Shown here piece after piece: positions 28,899 through 37,136 of a stretch of 42,180 nucleotides of DNA. The DNA comes from JAKORR01 sp964608495 (GTDB taxonomy: Bacteria; Armatimonadota; Zipacnadia; Zipacnadales; FEN-943): contig CAZSOQ010000009.1 in the NCBI GenBank assembly GCA_964608495.1, positions 1 through 42,180 of the forward strand, written 5' to 3'. Below the pieces are notes generated by a model, which made no database searches, was not told the DNA's origin, and was given only the letters and a program-made list of their open reading frames with translations. The position numbers and the translations under genes are program-made. Positions within the stretch are counted from its first letter, which is position 1, and every line of letters begins with the position of its first letter.

Positions 28899-29103
28899 CT
28901 CGGATTATCCATGGGTCCGCCATCGCAGCTACCACCGACCCTCGTGCTCGTCCCAGACTGACACCGGGGAGCCGCTTGGTGCAGCCGACGAAGTCGGCAA
29001 GCCAAGCGGCGACAGAGCTTTCTGGTGGAGGGGGTGCGGGGGAGGCCCCTCTTGGCGTTTGAAAGAGGGGCCTCCCCCGCGCAGATGTGAATCATCCAGG
29101 TTA
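28899..29103 (+). repeat. Intergenic repeat R2, copy 2 (uninterrupted)
   Basis: This is the compact copy of R2, ending directly before the GGGAGG ribosome binding site of the GH5-like gene. Hairpin 1 is perfect here: outer stem GCCGCTTGG/CCAAGCGGC (28971-28979/29002-29010) encloses GCCGAC-GAA-GTCGGC (28984-28998). Hairpin 2 pairs GCGGGGGAGGCCCCTC (29036-29051) with its exact complement at 29065-29080, a 16-bp stem with a 13-base loop. No T-run follows, so an ordinary intrinsic terminator is unlikely. Confidence 0.85.
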
Positions 29104-29119
29104 TGGGAGGCAGCGAACC

Positions 29120-30127
29120 ATGTCCGACCAGGCCCAGACCCTTCTCCCTCGCTGGAGGGGCTTCAACCTGCTGGAGATGTTCACCACCCGCAGCGACGGC
29201 AACTGGCGCGAGGACGACTTCCGCTGGATTCGCGACTGGGGCTTCGACTTCGTCCGCCTGCCCATGTGCTACCTGCTATGGATCGAGGGTGACGACGTCT
29301 ACGCCCTGAGCGAGGCGGGGCTGGCGAAGGTGGACCGCGCCGTCGAGCTCGGCCGCGAGTATGGCCTGCACGTGGACCTCAACTTCCATCGCGCGCCGGG
29401 CTACTCGGTCAACCGCGAGCGCGAGGAGCCCTTCAACCTGTGGAAGGACGCCGCCGCCCTGGACGCTTTCTGCTTCCACTGGACGACCTTCGCCGAGCGC
29501 TACCGCGGCATCCCCTCGGAGCAGCTCAGCTTCAACCTCGTCAACGAGCCCACCAACCCGGGCGAGCGCATGAGCCGCGAGGACCACGAGCGCGTCATGC
29601 GTGCGGCGGTCGCGGCGATCCGCGAGGTGGACCCGGAGCGGCTCATCATCCTGGACGGGCTGAGCTGGGGCAACGACCCCTGCCCGGAGCTGGCGGACCT
29701 GGCGTCCCTGGGCGTGGCCCAGAGCTGTCGCGCCTACGTCCCGATGGGCGTGAGCCACTACAAGGCGAGCTGGGCCGGCGGCGAGAGCCTGCCGGTGCCC
29801 ACCTGGCCGGGCGCGCTGCACCATGGCGAGCCCTACGACCGCGAACGTCTGGAGCGGCACTATGGGGCCTGGGCGGCCCTGGCGCGGGAGGGCGTGGGGG
29901 TGCACTGTGGTGAGGGCGGGGCCTTCCGCTACACGCCGCACGACGTGGTTCTCGCCTGGTTCCGGGACGTGCTGGAGATACTGACGTCGCACAACATCGG
30001 CTACGCTCTATGGAACTTCCGGGGCACCTTTGGCATACTGGACTCGGACCGCGAGGACGTGGAGTATGAGGACTGGCACGGCCACGCCTTGGACCGCAAG
30101 CTCCTCGACCTGCTGCGGGAGTTCTGA
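29120..30127 (+). CDS. GH5-family-like glycoside hydrolase (cellulase superfamily)
   Basis: This 335-residue protein starts at ATG 29120, nine bases after GGGAGG. It shows the GH5 pattern: RGFNLLEMF at strand 1, GFDFVRLPMCYLLW at strand 2, then the acid/base glutamate E143 in SFNLVNEPTNPG and the nucleophile E265 in GVGVHCGEGGAF. IGYALWNFRGTFGILDSDR is the usual strand-8 segment. Substrate specificity within GH5 (cellulose, mannan or other beta-glycans) is not readable from the sequence. There is no signal peptide, so it would act in the cytoplasm on imported oligosaccharides unless exported by another route. The GH36-like gene follows after about 130 bp. Confidence 0.83.
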   Translation: MSDQAQTLLPRWRGFNLLEMFTTRSDGNWREDDFRWIRDWGFDFVRLPMCYLLWIEGDDVYALSEAGLAKVDRAVELGREYGLHVDLNFHRAPGYSVNREREEPFNLWKDAAALDAFCFHWTTFAERYRGIPSEQLSFNLVNEPTNPGERMSREDHERVMRAAVAAIREVDPERLIILDGLSWGNDPCPELADLASLGVAQSCRAYVPMGVSHYKASWAGGESLPVPTWPGALHHGEPYDRERLERHYGAWAALAREGVGVHCGEGGAFRYTPHDVVLAWFRDVLEILTSHNIGYALWNFRGTFGILDSDREDVEYEDWHGHALDRKLLDLLREF

Positions 30128-30254
30128 TCCGCGCGGGCGTCCGGGACTCGCTCGCCACCCCAGGACAGGCCGGAGCTTGCCTTGACCGCGGGCGCGCTGC
30201 GGCCCTGCGACCCTCGCGGACCCGAGGCGGCCCAGCCTCAGGGAGATGCGACCC

Positions 30255-32753
30255 ATGTCCAGCACCTGGTTGCTGTTCCCCTGCTTCGCCCTGGCGCTGG
30301 CGATGTCGTCAGCCTCGCCCGCGGCGCCCGACGGCGCCGCCCAGGGCGCGCTCAACTCCCTCTCGCGCGCTCTGGCGCGCATGGGCTTCCAGGATACCCC
30401 GGCACCGTCCACGCCCGTCCCGCCCGAGGGCTTCCGCGTCCTCAGCGCCGAGCAAGACTGGGCGCGGCCCACGCCCGACCTCTCCTGCCACACCCTCACG
30501 CCCCTCCGCATCGGCCGCCGCGCCTTCACCAAAGGCATCGGCGCCCACTCCAAGGGCCGCATCGTCCTCGCCCTCGACCGCCCCTATGCGCGCTTGCGCG
30601 CGGCCGTCGGTGTGGACAACAACTGGGACACGTGGGGCGTCCTGGGGTCGGTGGCCTTCGTCGTGCTCGCCGACGGCGAGGAGCGGCTGCGCACGCCGGT
30701 CTGCCGCTGCGGCGAGGACCCGCTCCCGGTGGACGTGGACATCGCGGGCGCCAGGCAGCTTGAGCTCATCGTCACTGACGCCGGCGACGGCATCTTGTAC
30801 GACCAGGCCGACTGGGCCGAGGCGAGGCTCGAGACGGCGCAGGGCGACGTGACCTACATCGGCGATGCGCTGTGGCAGGCCTTCCCCGCGCCCTTCTTCG
30901 CCTCGCCGCCGGCGTCCTTTGCCTATGGCGACCGTCCCTGCTGGCAGCTCCTCACCGACTGGACGCGGACCGAGGAAGCGCCCCAGCAGGTGCGCGGCGG
31001 CACCCGCTACGTGCAGCGCTGGCGCGACCCGCGGACCGGCCTGGAGGTCACCCTCACCGCGGTGCTCTACTCCTCGCCGCCGGGGCTGGAGCTGGGCTGG
31101 GGCCTGGCGAATCGTGGCGATGGGCCCTCCGAGCTTGTCACCGACCTGAGGTCCGTGGACATCACCGTGCCCTCGGCCGAGCGCCGCGCCACGCTCGTCT
31201 CGTGCTCGGGCGGCCTCACGGGCAATCTGCAGGGCGTGCCCGAGCGCACGGGCTTCGAGCTGGCCACCACACCCCTTGGCGAGAAGACGCTGGCGGTCGC
31301 CGGCGGCAGGTCCAGCGACGGCGACCTGCCCTTCTTCCTCCTGCGCGATGGGGTCTCCGGCTGGGGACTGGCGGTGGGCCTGGGCTGGTCGGGCCAATGG
31401 CAGGCGACGGCCCGCTTCGACGCCGAGGCCAGGACCGTGAGCCTGCGCGCCGGCATGGAGCCCGTGCACTTCCGCCTGGAGCCGGGCCAGGAGGTTACGC
31501 TCCCGGCGGCGCTGCTGGTGCCCTTCTGGGGCGCGGACAGCGCAGGCGGCAACGCTCTGCGGCGGTTGCTGCGCACGGCCTATCAGCCTCACCTGGGCGG
31601 CCGGCCCTGCTCGCCGCCGGTGTCCTTCAACTCCTGGTTCGTGTTCAACAACCGCGTGGACGCCGCGATGCTCCGCGAGGTGGCGGCCGAGGCCGCGCCG
31701 CTCGGAATCGAGTACTTCTGCCTGGACGCGGGCTGGTTCGACGGCGACTTCCCGGCGGGCGTCGGCAACTGGACCATCAACGAGGCCAAGTTCCCGGACG
31801 GCCTGAAGCCCCTGGCGGACTTCGTGCACCAGCAGGGCATGAAGTTCGGCCTGTGGTTCGAGCCCGAGCGCGTCGCCCCGGCCACCCGCTGGGCCGCCGA
31901 GCATCCCGACCTGGTCGTCGTGGACCTGCTCGACCTGGGCAGGCCCGAGGCCCGGGAGCTGGTCCTGCAGATGCTCGACGACCTTATCACGCAGATCGGT
32001 GTGGACTGGATCCGCTACGACTTCAACACCGCGCCGCTGCGGGCCTGGCAGCGCCTCGAGGACAGCGAGCATCAGGGCCTGCGACAGATCCTCCACATCA
32101 ACGGCCTCTACCGCGTGCTCGACGAGCTGATGCGTCGGCACCCGGACCTGCTCATCGAGCAGTGCGCGGGCGGCGGGCGTCGCATGGACCTCGAGACCAT
32201 CCGCCGCGGCCACACCTTCTGGAAGAGCGACGACACGCACCACCAACCCCTCATGCGCTTCCACGAGACGGGGGGCAACTTCCTGCTGCCGGGGGGCTTG
32301 CTCAACACGAACCTGCGCCGCTTCTCGTCCGCGGGCGAGATGGCCGCCCTCTTCGCGGGGCCGTTGGGCTTCGGTATGGACTTCCGTGAGCTCACGCCCG
32401 AGCAGAAGGAGACCCTGCGGCGGCTGGTGGGGCTCTACAAGGAGCTGCGCGAGTACATCAACGAGGACTACTATCCGCTCTTCGCCCAGTCGCGGGAGGA
32501 GCAGACCTGGAGCGGGTGGGAGTTCGTGGACCCCGCGGGGGACGGGGGCTTCTTCGTGGTCTACCGCCAGCCGTTGTCCCCTTACGGCTCGGCGGAGCTG
32601 CGGCTCGGCGGCCTGCGCGGGGACGCCGGCTACGAGCTGCGGGAGATGCTGACCGACCGCCGCGCCGAGGCCACGGGCGCAGAGCTTGCGTCGGGGTGGC
32701 CCCTGGCCCTGGCCCCCGACACCGCGCAGGTCTTTCTCTTCCAGCGCCGGTGA
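30255..32753 (+). CDS. Secreted alpha-galactosidase-like enzyme (NPCBM + GH36/GH27 clan)
   Basis: This 832-residue protein starts at ATG 30255, nine bases after GGGAG; ATG 30246 would touch that site. The signal peptide (FPCFALALAMSSASPAA) is followed by an NPCBM-type module at about 60-192, with the diagnostic FTKGIGAHSKGRIVL. A beta-rich domain (about 220-440) precedes the GH36-like barrel: SFNSWFVFNN, then YFCLDAGWFDGDFPAGVGNW, FGLWFEPERV and DWIRYDFN with nucleophile D589. EQCAGGGRRMD follows, then WKSDD with the acid/base D659 or D660. Family knowledge predicts release of alpha-galactose (or a related alpha-sugar) from outside the cytoplasm. An eroded oxidoreductase follows after 6 bp. 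Confidence 0.85.
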   Translation: MSSTWLLFPCFALALAMSSASPAAPDGAAQGALNSLSRALARMGFQDTPAPSTPVPPEGFRVLSAEQDWARPTPDLSCHTLTPLRIGRRAFTKGIGAHSKGRIVLALDRPYARLRAAVGVDNNWDTWGVLGSVAFVVLADGEERLRTPVCRCGEDPLPVDVDIAGARQLELIVTDAGDGILYDQADWAEARLETAQGDVTYIGDALWQAFPAPFFASPPASFAYGDRPCWQLLTDWTRTEEAPQQVRGGTRYVQRWRDPRTGLEVTLTAVLYSSPPGLELGWGLANRGDGPSELVTDLRSVDITVPSAERRATLVSCSGGLTGNLQGVPERTGFELATTPLGEKTLAVAGGRSSDGDLPFFLLRDGVSGWGLAVGLGWSGQWQATARFDAEARTVSLRAGMEPVHFRLEPGQEVTLPAALLVPFWGADSAGGNALRRLLRTAYQPHLGGRPCSPPVSFNSWFVFNNRVDAAMLREVAAEAAPLGIEYFCLDAGWFDGDFPAGVGNWTINEAKFPDGLKPLADFVHQQGMKFGLWFEPERVAPATRWAAEHPDLVVVDLLDLGRPEARELVLQMLDDLITQIGVDWIRYDFNTAPLRAWQRLEDSEHQGLRQILHINGLYRVLDELMRRHPDLLIEQCAGGGRRMDLETIRRGHTFWKSDDTHHQPLMRFHETGGNFLLPGGLLNTNLRRFSSAGEMAALFAGPLGFGMDFRELTPEQKETLRRLVGLYKELREYINEDYYPLFAQSREEQTWSGWEFVDPAGDGGFFVVYRQPLSPYGSAELRLGGLRGDAGYELREMLTDRRAEATGAELASGWPLALAPDTAQVFLFQRR

Positions 32754-32759
32754 CCCGAC

Positions 32760-33158
32760 ATGAGCAGTCTCACCCTCGCCGTGACCGGCTGTGGCGGTGT
32801 CTCGCGGATGCACTTCGAGGCCTACGTCGCCCATCCCGACAGGGTCCGCGTGGTCGCCGCCTGTGACCCCGACGCGGCCCGGGTCGAGAGAGCCCGGGGG
32901 GAGTACGCAATCCCGGCGCTCTTCGACCCGGCGAGCCGACAGGGGGCCGTGGAGCGTTGGGAGAATCCCTACGCCGGCGCTTCGAAGCCGGAGTCGGTCT
33001 TCACAGCCCTTGAGGAGCTTCTGAGCGCCATCGAGAGCCGGGCCGAGCCGTCGAATAGCGGGCGCGATAACCTCAAGACCATCGCACTGCTGGAGGCGGC
33101 CTATCGCTCGGCCGAAGGGGGGCGGACCGTCCATCTAACGGCAGGGAGCCTTCCATGA
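32760..33158 (+). pseudogene. Gfo/Idh/MocA oxidoreductase, internally deleted (copy 1)
   Basis: The open frame of 132 codons keeps the two ends of a family that is normally about 330-370 residues. Residues 1-55 are the start of the Rossmann fold (LTLAVTGCGGVSRMHFEAYVAH, VVAACDPDAARV). From about 70 the sequence resembles the C-terminal end (PYAGASKPESVFTALEELL, then NLKTIALLEAAYRSAEGGRTVHL). The central part, including the EKP catalytic motif, is missing, so the product cannot be a working enzyme. The deletion kept the frame. Its stop overlaps the next start as ATGA (33155-33158). A still shorter version of the same gene lies at 36304. Confidence 0.8.
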
Positions 33159-33343
33159 AGCTTGCCTCCTCGAAACCCACGCGCGACGCCGACGAGCAGA
33201 GGCTGCTCTTCGAGCACTTCCGCCCCGTCGCCCTCGATGGCCTGCAGCTCAAGCACGGCCAGTACGCGGCCTACCTCGATCGCCCCGCCCGCTTCACCGG
33301 CGAGTGGGGTCACCTGCCCGGCGTCGCCTCGGCGCTCATCTAG
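33155..33343 (+). pseudogene. Truncated xylose-isomerase-like barrel protein (copy 1)
   Basis: Only the first 62 codons of a sugar isomerase/epimerase-like barrel remain (strand 2 segment LQLKHGQYAAYLD), ending in TAG at 33341-33343. It is preceded by AGGGAG and coupled by ATGA to the oxidoreductase remnant. Bases 33155-33340 align without gaps to 36441-36626 at roughly 90% identity by eye. The second copy then continues into further barrel sequence, showing that this one lost its 3' part. A 32-base segment directly after it (33346-33377) matches 36309-36340, the start of the oxidoreductase remnant in copy 2. Confidence 0.8.
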
Positions 33344-33345
33344 CT

Positions 33346-33377
33346 CCGCGCCCGTCTCACGCCGGGGGCTCGCGTCT
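33346..33377 (+). repeat. 32-bp direct repeat, partner at 36309-36340
   Basis: CCGCGCCCGTCTCACGC followed by GGGCTCGCGTCT after a three-base variable step is present here and at 36309-36340, with two mismatches. At 36309 it forms the degraded 5' end of an oxidoreductase remnant, so here it is probably a third trace of that gene. Confidence 0.65.
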
Positions 33378-33419
33378 GCCGGCCTCTGCAAGGCCCGCGC
33401 CTCTGACCCCGCCCCGCGC

Positions 33420-33448
33420 TTGACATGCCCTTGATGGTGGCGTAGACT
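33420..33448 (+). promoter_or_regulatory. Sigma70-type promoter of the dockerin protein gene
   Basis: A perfect TTGACA at 33420-33425 is followed after 17 bases by TAGACT at 33443-33448 (4 of 6 consensus bases). A start near 33455 would give a leader of about 115 bases before ATG 33572. Confidence 0.65.
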
Positions 33449-33571
33449 CTTGCCGTTCCAGGGCGGCCCTGACGTTGCGGTGTGCCGGGTCCGCCGGAGC
33501 GGCGAAGGAGCCCTCGACAGACTCCTCCGTGGTGGGGGTTCGTCGCCGAGCGGGTAGGGAGGTGGCGGCGG

Positions 33572-36298
33572 ATGCGCCATATCACTCGCGTTGCCCCCGT
33601 GTCTATGCTGCTCGTCTTGCTCCTTGCCCTGCCGGCTGGGCTGGCTTGGGCCGGGGACCTCAACGGCGACGGCGAGGTTGACCCCGCGGATCTGGCAATC
33701 CTCATGCAGGGCTGGCGTGAGTTCCAGGCCGGCGCGCCCGACTGGGACCGCAGAGCAGACGTGGACGGCGACGGGGATGTGGACCTGGCCGACGTCCAGC
33801 AGCAGTTGGGGGATTTCCTGGCCGGCTATACCCCCCAGGTCCGCCTGGCCGACTACGTGCCCGCGAACTCCGGCGACGAGCGGCTGTGGGTGGACGAGAG
33901 CCGCTTCTTCGCCGAGACCGAGGCCATCACGGGTACCACGCCCATCGGCACTCACACGGCCTACAAGAACGACACCCTCGACTGCTTCCGCGACCTGCGG
34001 GGCACGCAGTATCAGGCCCTTGAGGACGGCCACTTCCTCCTCCTCGGCGGCGTCGAGGGCGAATCCGGCAAGCAGTACCTCTACGACCCGCCGCTCCAGT
34101 TCCCCGAGACCCTCGTCCTCGGCCGGAAGGTGACCGTCGAGGCCGACATCACAGGCGACGTCACCGGCCACATCACCGTGAGCCTCACCCTCCAGGCCGC
34201 CGACGAGTCCGTGGACACCCCCGCCGGCTCCTTCCCGGGCTGCATCAGGATGCTCCAGGAGCTAGACCAGACGCGCGACGGCGACCGCGAGCAGTCGAGC
34301 AGCGTGGCCTGGGCTGCGCCCGGCGTCGGCGAGGTGAAGAGAGACTGGAAGCCCGACACCCCCGGCGTGGACTACGAGGTGCTGCAGTACGCGAAGATCG
34401 GCACGCACACCTACGGGGCCCGCCCGAGCCTGGCTCTCGCCGGCCTCGTCCCAGCCGCCACCGGCAACATCTGGATCTGGGGCACCGACGACGAGGCCAA
34501 CTGCACCCGCGTGAGCGGCACGAAGTCCGTCGGTGGCCACAGCACAGCGGTGTTCTCCGAGGTGGCCCTGCCCCTTGGCAGCCAGGCCGAATACTGGCTC
34601 CTCAGCGGCGGCTCGGTCGTCGGCTTCGCCGGGTGGCGAGACGAGTGGCACAGCGGCCCCAACGACTTCGTCCTCTCGCCCGCCTTCGCCTGGGGCGACC
34701 GCCTGACCATGGGCCAGGGCGTGAAGGGTGAAGGCACGATCAGCTTCGGCGGGACGCCCTATGCCTATTCCGCGTCCGTTTGCGCCAGGGCCTTCGACCA
34801 GACGGTGACAACCCCGGCCGGCGCCTTCCAGCACTGCGTGGCCGTGGACTGGCGGCTCAGCTACGGGCCCGGAAGCCTCGGCTACGCCGGCAACCGCTTC
34901 TGGCTGGCGCCGGGAGTGGGCCCGGTCAAGGTAGAGGACCTCTCGGCCTCGACGGCCCAGGACGGCGAGGCCTGGAGCGCCCCGCTGCAGTTCGCCAAGA
35001 TCGGCGCCAGCAGCTATGGCACGCGGCCCCAGATTGACGCCGCCGACGCCATGGAGCTCGCCCAGGGCAACGCCGCCCGCCTGGTTCGCGAGGACGGGGG
35101 GGCCATGGTGCAGACCGTCGAGGCCCAGGAGATGGTGGGCGGCGTCCAGGCCTGGCGGGTCACCACCCTCCAGATCAACACCGAGGGCACCCCGTCGGCC
35201 CGCATCGAATCGTCCTACTCGCAGGTGACGCCCACCGAAGTTCGCTTCGTGGGCCACCGGCCCGACGTCTTCGAAGCCCAGGGCGTGACGCGCTATGTCG
35301 CCTCCCAGGCCGCGGCCCTCCCGCGCACCATGCTCATGGGCGAGGTCTACGAGAGCTCCTGGGTGACCTTTCGTGACGAGAGAAACAACCAGGCGATCGG
35401 CCAGGTCAAGGAGACCGTGGCCTACGCCGGGCGCCAGTCCGCGACCGTCACGGCGGGCAGCTTCCCGGGCTGCGACCTCCTCGACTCCATGATCCAGTTC
35501 GACGGGGGGGAGCCCAACGACGTCGAACGGAGGTTCCTCGACCCGTCCGCCGGCATGGTCAAGTACGTGCACCTGGACCTGACGGACGAGTGGGCCGGGC
35601 AGCGACACGATTACGATGCGGAATGGGTCCGCGCCGGCGCCCAGACCTGGGGCAACGCTCCCGCCTTCGATTTCGCTTCCTGCTTCCCGCTCCAGGTCGG
35701 CAACAAGTGGAAGATCGGCACCCCCGGAAGCTACACCGAGATCGGCCAGGTGGGGGCCCCGGGCTCGCTCGGCGGCTACAGCAACGTCTTCCCCGTCGCC
35801 TGGCACGACTTTGGCGGCTCGCACCCCCAGCAGTGGACGGACCACTGGGCCGACAAGGCCGGGTCTCGATACTTCGTCGGCATTACGCCCGACCCAGACG
35901 AGTACCCGCACACGGCCCTCTTGGTCGAGCCGCCGCGCCTGCCGCTCTCCTGTCCGCTCGGCTTTGCTGAGCGCCGCGACTCCAGTATCGTGGACGCCGT
36001 GAACGGCTCCAAGCTGGGCACCATGCACCACTTCATGATGCCCGTCGCGGCCGGCCTCTCGGTCAACACACCCGCCGGCCGCTTCGACAACTGCTTCCTC
36101 CTCTTCACCATCACGACGAACGTCGTTCCCTCTATGGACGTCTTCGGCTACTGGTACGACTTCGAGTACCGGGCGCCGGGCATCGGCATGGTGGACTACT
36201 GGACCATTAACGAGCAAAACCCCCCTGGCAACTGGGACCACGCCGGCTCCCTCCTCGGCGCCTTCATCAACGGCACCTGGTACGGCGAGCACTTCTAA
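33572..36298 (+). CDS. Secreted dockerin-like protein with four PAGxFxxC repeat domains
   Basis: This 908-residue exported protein starts at ATG 33572, nine bases after AGGGAGG. A signal peptide (residues 1-27, ending AWA) leads directly into two dockerin-type calcium loops: DLNGDGEVDPADL (29-41) and DVDGDGDVDLADV (63-75). The rest consists of four degenerate domains of about 200 residues. Each has a TPAGxFxxC motif: TPAGSFPGC 216-224, TPAGAFQHC 414-422, TAGSFPGC 627-634 and TPAGRFDNC 833-841. Each is followed by an APGVGxVK-type motif: 248-256, 445-453, 657-664 and 867-875. PAGxFxxC/APGVGxVK pairs occur in bacterial exported proteins of unknown function. No catalytic site is visible; a surface or structural role is an inference. 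Confidence 0.75.
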   Translation: MRHITRVAPVSMLLVLLLALPAGLAWAGDLNGDGEVDPADLAILMQGWREFQAGAPDWDRRADVDGDGDVDLADVQQQLGDFLAGYTPQVRLADYVPANSGDERLWVDESRFFAETEAITGTTPIGTHTAYKNDTLDCFRDLRGTQYQALEDGHFLLLGGVEGESGKQYLYDPPLQFPETLVLGRKVTVEADITGDVTGHITVSLTLQAADESVDTPAGSFPGCIRMLQELDQTRDGDREQSSSVAWAAPGVGEVKRDWKPDTPGVDYEVLQYAKIGTHTYGARPSLALAGLVPAATGNIWIWGTDDEANCTRVSGTKSVGGHSTAVFSEVALPLGSQAEYWLLSGGSVVGFAGWRDEWHSGPNDFVLSPAFAWGDRLTMGQGVKGEGTISFGGTPYAYSASVCARAFDQTVTTPAGAFQHCVAVDWRLSYGPGSLGYAGNRFWLAPGVGPVKVEDLSASTAQDGEAWSAPLQFAKIGASSYGTRPQIDAADAMELAQGNAARLVREDGGAMVQTVEAQEMVGGVQAWRVTTLQINTEGTPSARIESSYSQVTPTEVRFVGHRPDVFEAQGVTRYVASQAAALPRTMLMGEVYESSWVTFRDERNNQAIGQVKETVAYAGRQSATVTAGSFPGCDLLDSMIQFDGGEPNDVERRFLDPSAGMVKYVHLDLTDEWAGQRHDYDAEWVRAGAQTWGNAPAFDFASCFPLQVGNKWKIGTPGSYTEIGQVGAPGSLGGYSNVFPVAWHDFGGSHPQQWTDHWADKAGSRYFVGITPDPDEYPHTALLVEPPRLPLSCPLGFAERRDSSIVDAVNGSKLGTMHHFMMPVAAGLSVNTPAGRFDNCFLLFTITTNVVPSMDVFGYWYDFEYRAPGIGMVDYWTINEQNPPGNWDHAGSLLGAFINGTWYGEHF

Positions 36299-36303
36299 CC
36301 GAC

Positions 36304-36444
36304 GTGTCCCGCGCCCGTCTCACGCTGAGGGCTCGCGTCTCCCGGATGCGCTTCGACGCCTACCTCGCGCATCCCGACCGGCCGCGCCTCGTCGCTGCCC
36401 GCGCCGCCGCCGCCGTACATCTCACCAACGAGGGATCGCCATGA
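36304..36444 (+). pseudogene. Gfo/Idh/MocA oxidoreductase remnant (copy 2)
   Basis: About 46 codons remain, with a possible GTG at 36304 and a TGA at 36442-36444. The reading frame gives RVSRMRFDAYLAHPDRPRLV, parallel to GVSRMHFEAYVAHPDRVRVV in copy 1. It then jumps after an alanine run to VHLTNEGSP, parallel to VHLTAGSLP at the end of copy 1. The glycine-rich nucleotide loop and the whole middle are gone. The stop overlaps the next start as ATGA, exactly as in copy 1. Confidence 0.8.
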
Positions 36445-37136
36445 AGCTCGCCTTCTCCAAGCCCACGTGCGACGCCGACGAGCAGAGGCTGCTCTTCGAG
36501 CACTTCCGCCCGACCGGCTTCGAGGGCCTGCAGCTCAAGCACGGCCAGTACGCGGCCTACCTCGACGCGCCCGCCCGCTTCACCGACGAGTGGGGTCACC
36601 TGCCCGGCGTCGCCTCGGCCCTCATCACCGGCGGGGGGCTCGACGAGGGCTCCATTGCCTCCCTCCGCCGGATACTGCGCTTCGGCTCCACGGTCGGCTC
36701 CGACCTCGTGATCCTGTGCGTGACCGGCTCGCGCGAGGGCCTGACGCGGCACGACCTGGCGCGCGCGGCGGGCCTGCTCGGCGACGTCGTGACGATGGGT
36801 AAGTCCGCAAGACTCGTCAAGCTGTCAAACATACTGCCTTGGGGGCGCGGGACCGTCGGGTCGAGCGTGGTCGCACTTGCCCAGGAGCTGGGCGTCTCAC
36901 GACGCACGGTCTACCGGTACCTCGACGACCTGTGCGAGAGCGGTCTCCCCGTGGGCAGGGACGAGAGAGGCTACTTCCTATCGGGTGCTGCCCCCCGTGC
37001 CGCTTCCCTCACCTGCGCTGAGGTCAGTGCCCTGGCGGAGGCGGTCACTGCTGCCTGTCAGGCGGGTCTCGCCTCGGACCCAGCCGCCGCGAGATTCTGG
37101 GTGAGCTGGCAGTGCTGCGCGGCGTCCGCTATCTGA
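36441..37136 (+). pseudogene. Chimeric ORF: truncated sugar isomerase joined to truncated HTH regulator
   Basis: The frame starts at ATG 36441 after GAGGGA. Residues 1 to about 115 are the N-terminal half of a xylose-isomerase-like barrel, almost identical at the start to 33155-33340. At about residue 118 it passes into a different protein, whose own ATG could be 36795. Residues 120-180 read as a helix-turn-helix of the DeoR/WYL type (VVALAQELGVSRRTVYRYLDDL, then GLPVGRDERGYFL), followed by LTCAEVSALAEAV, where such regulators begin their linker to the WYL domain. The rest of the regulator is missing: the last 26 codons overlap the antisense 3' end of the aldo/keto reductase. Both halves are incomplete, so a functional fusion is unlikely. 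Confidence 0.7.

Noticed and set aside
30309..33134. 941-codon open frame antisense to the GH36-like gene
   Set aside because: It spans several plus-strand features and has shadow-type composition with no recognisable domain. The same applies to long antisense frames at 357-2102, 2788-4440, 5071-7554 and 34262-36292.
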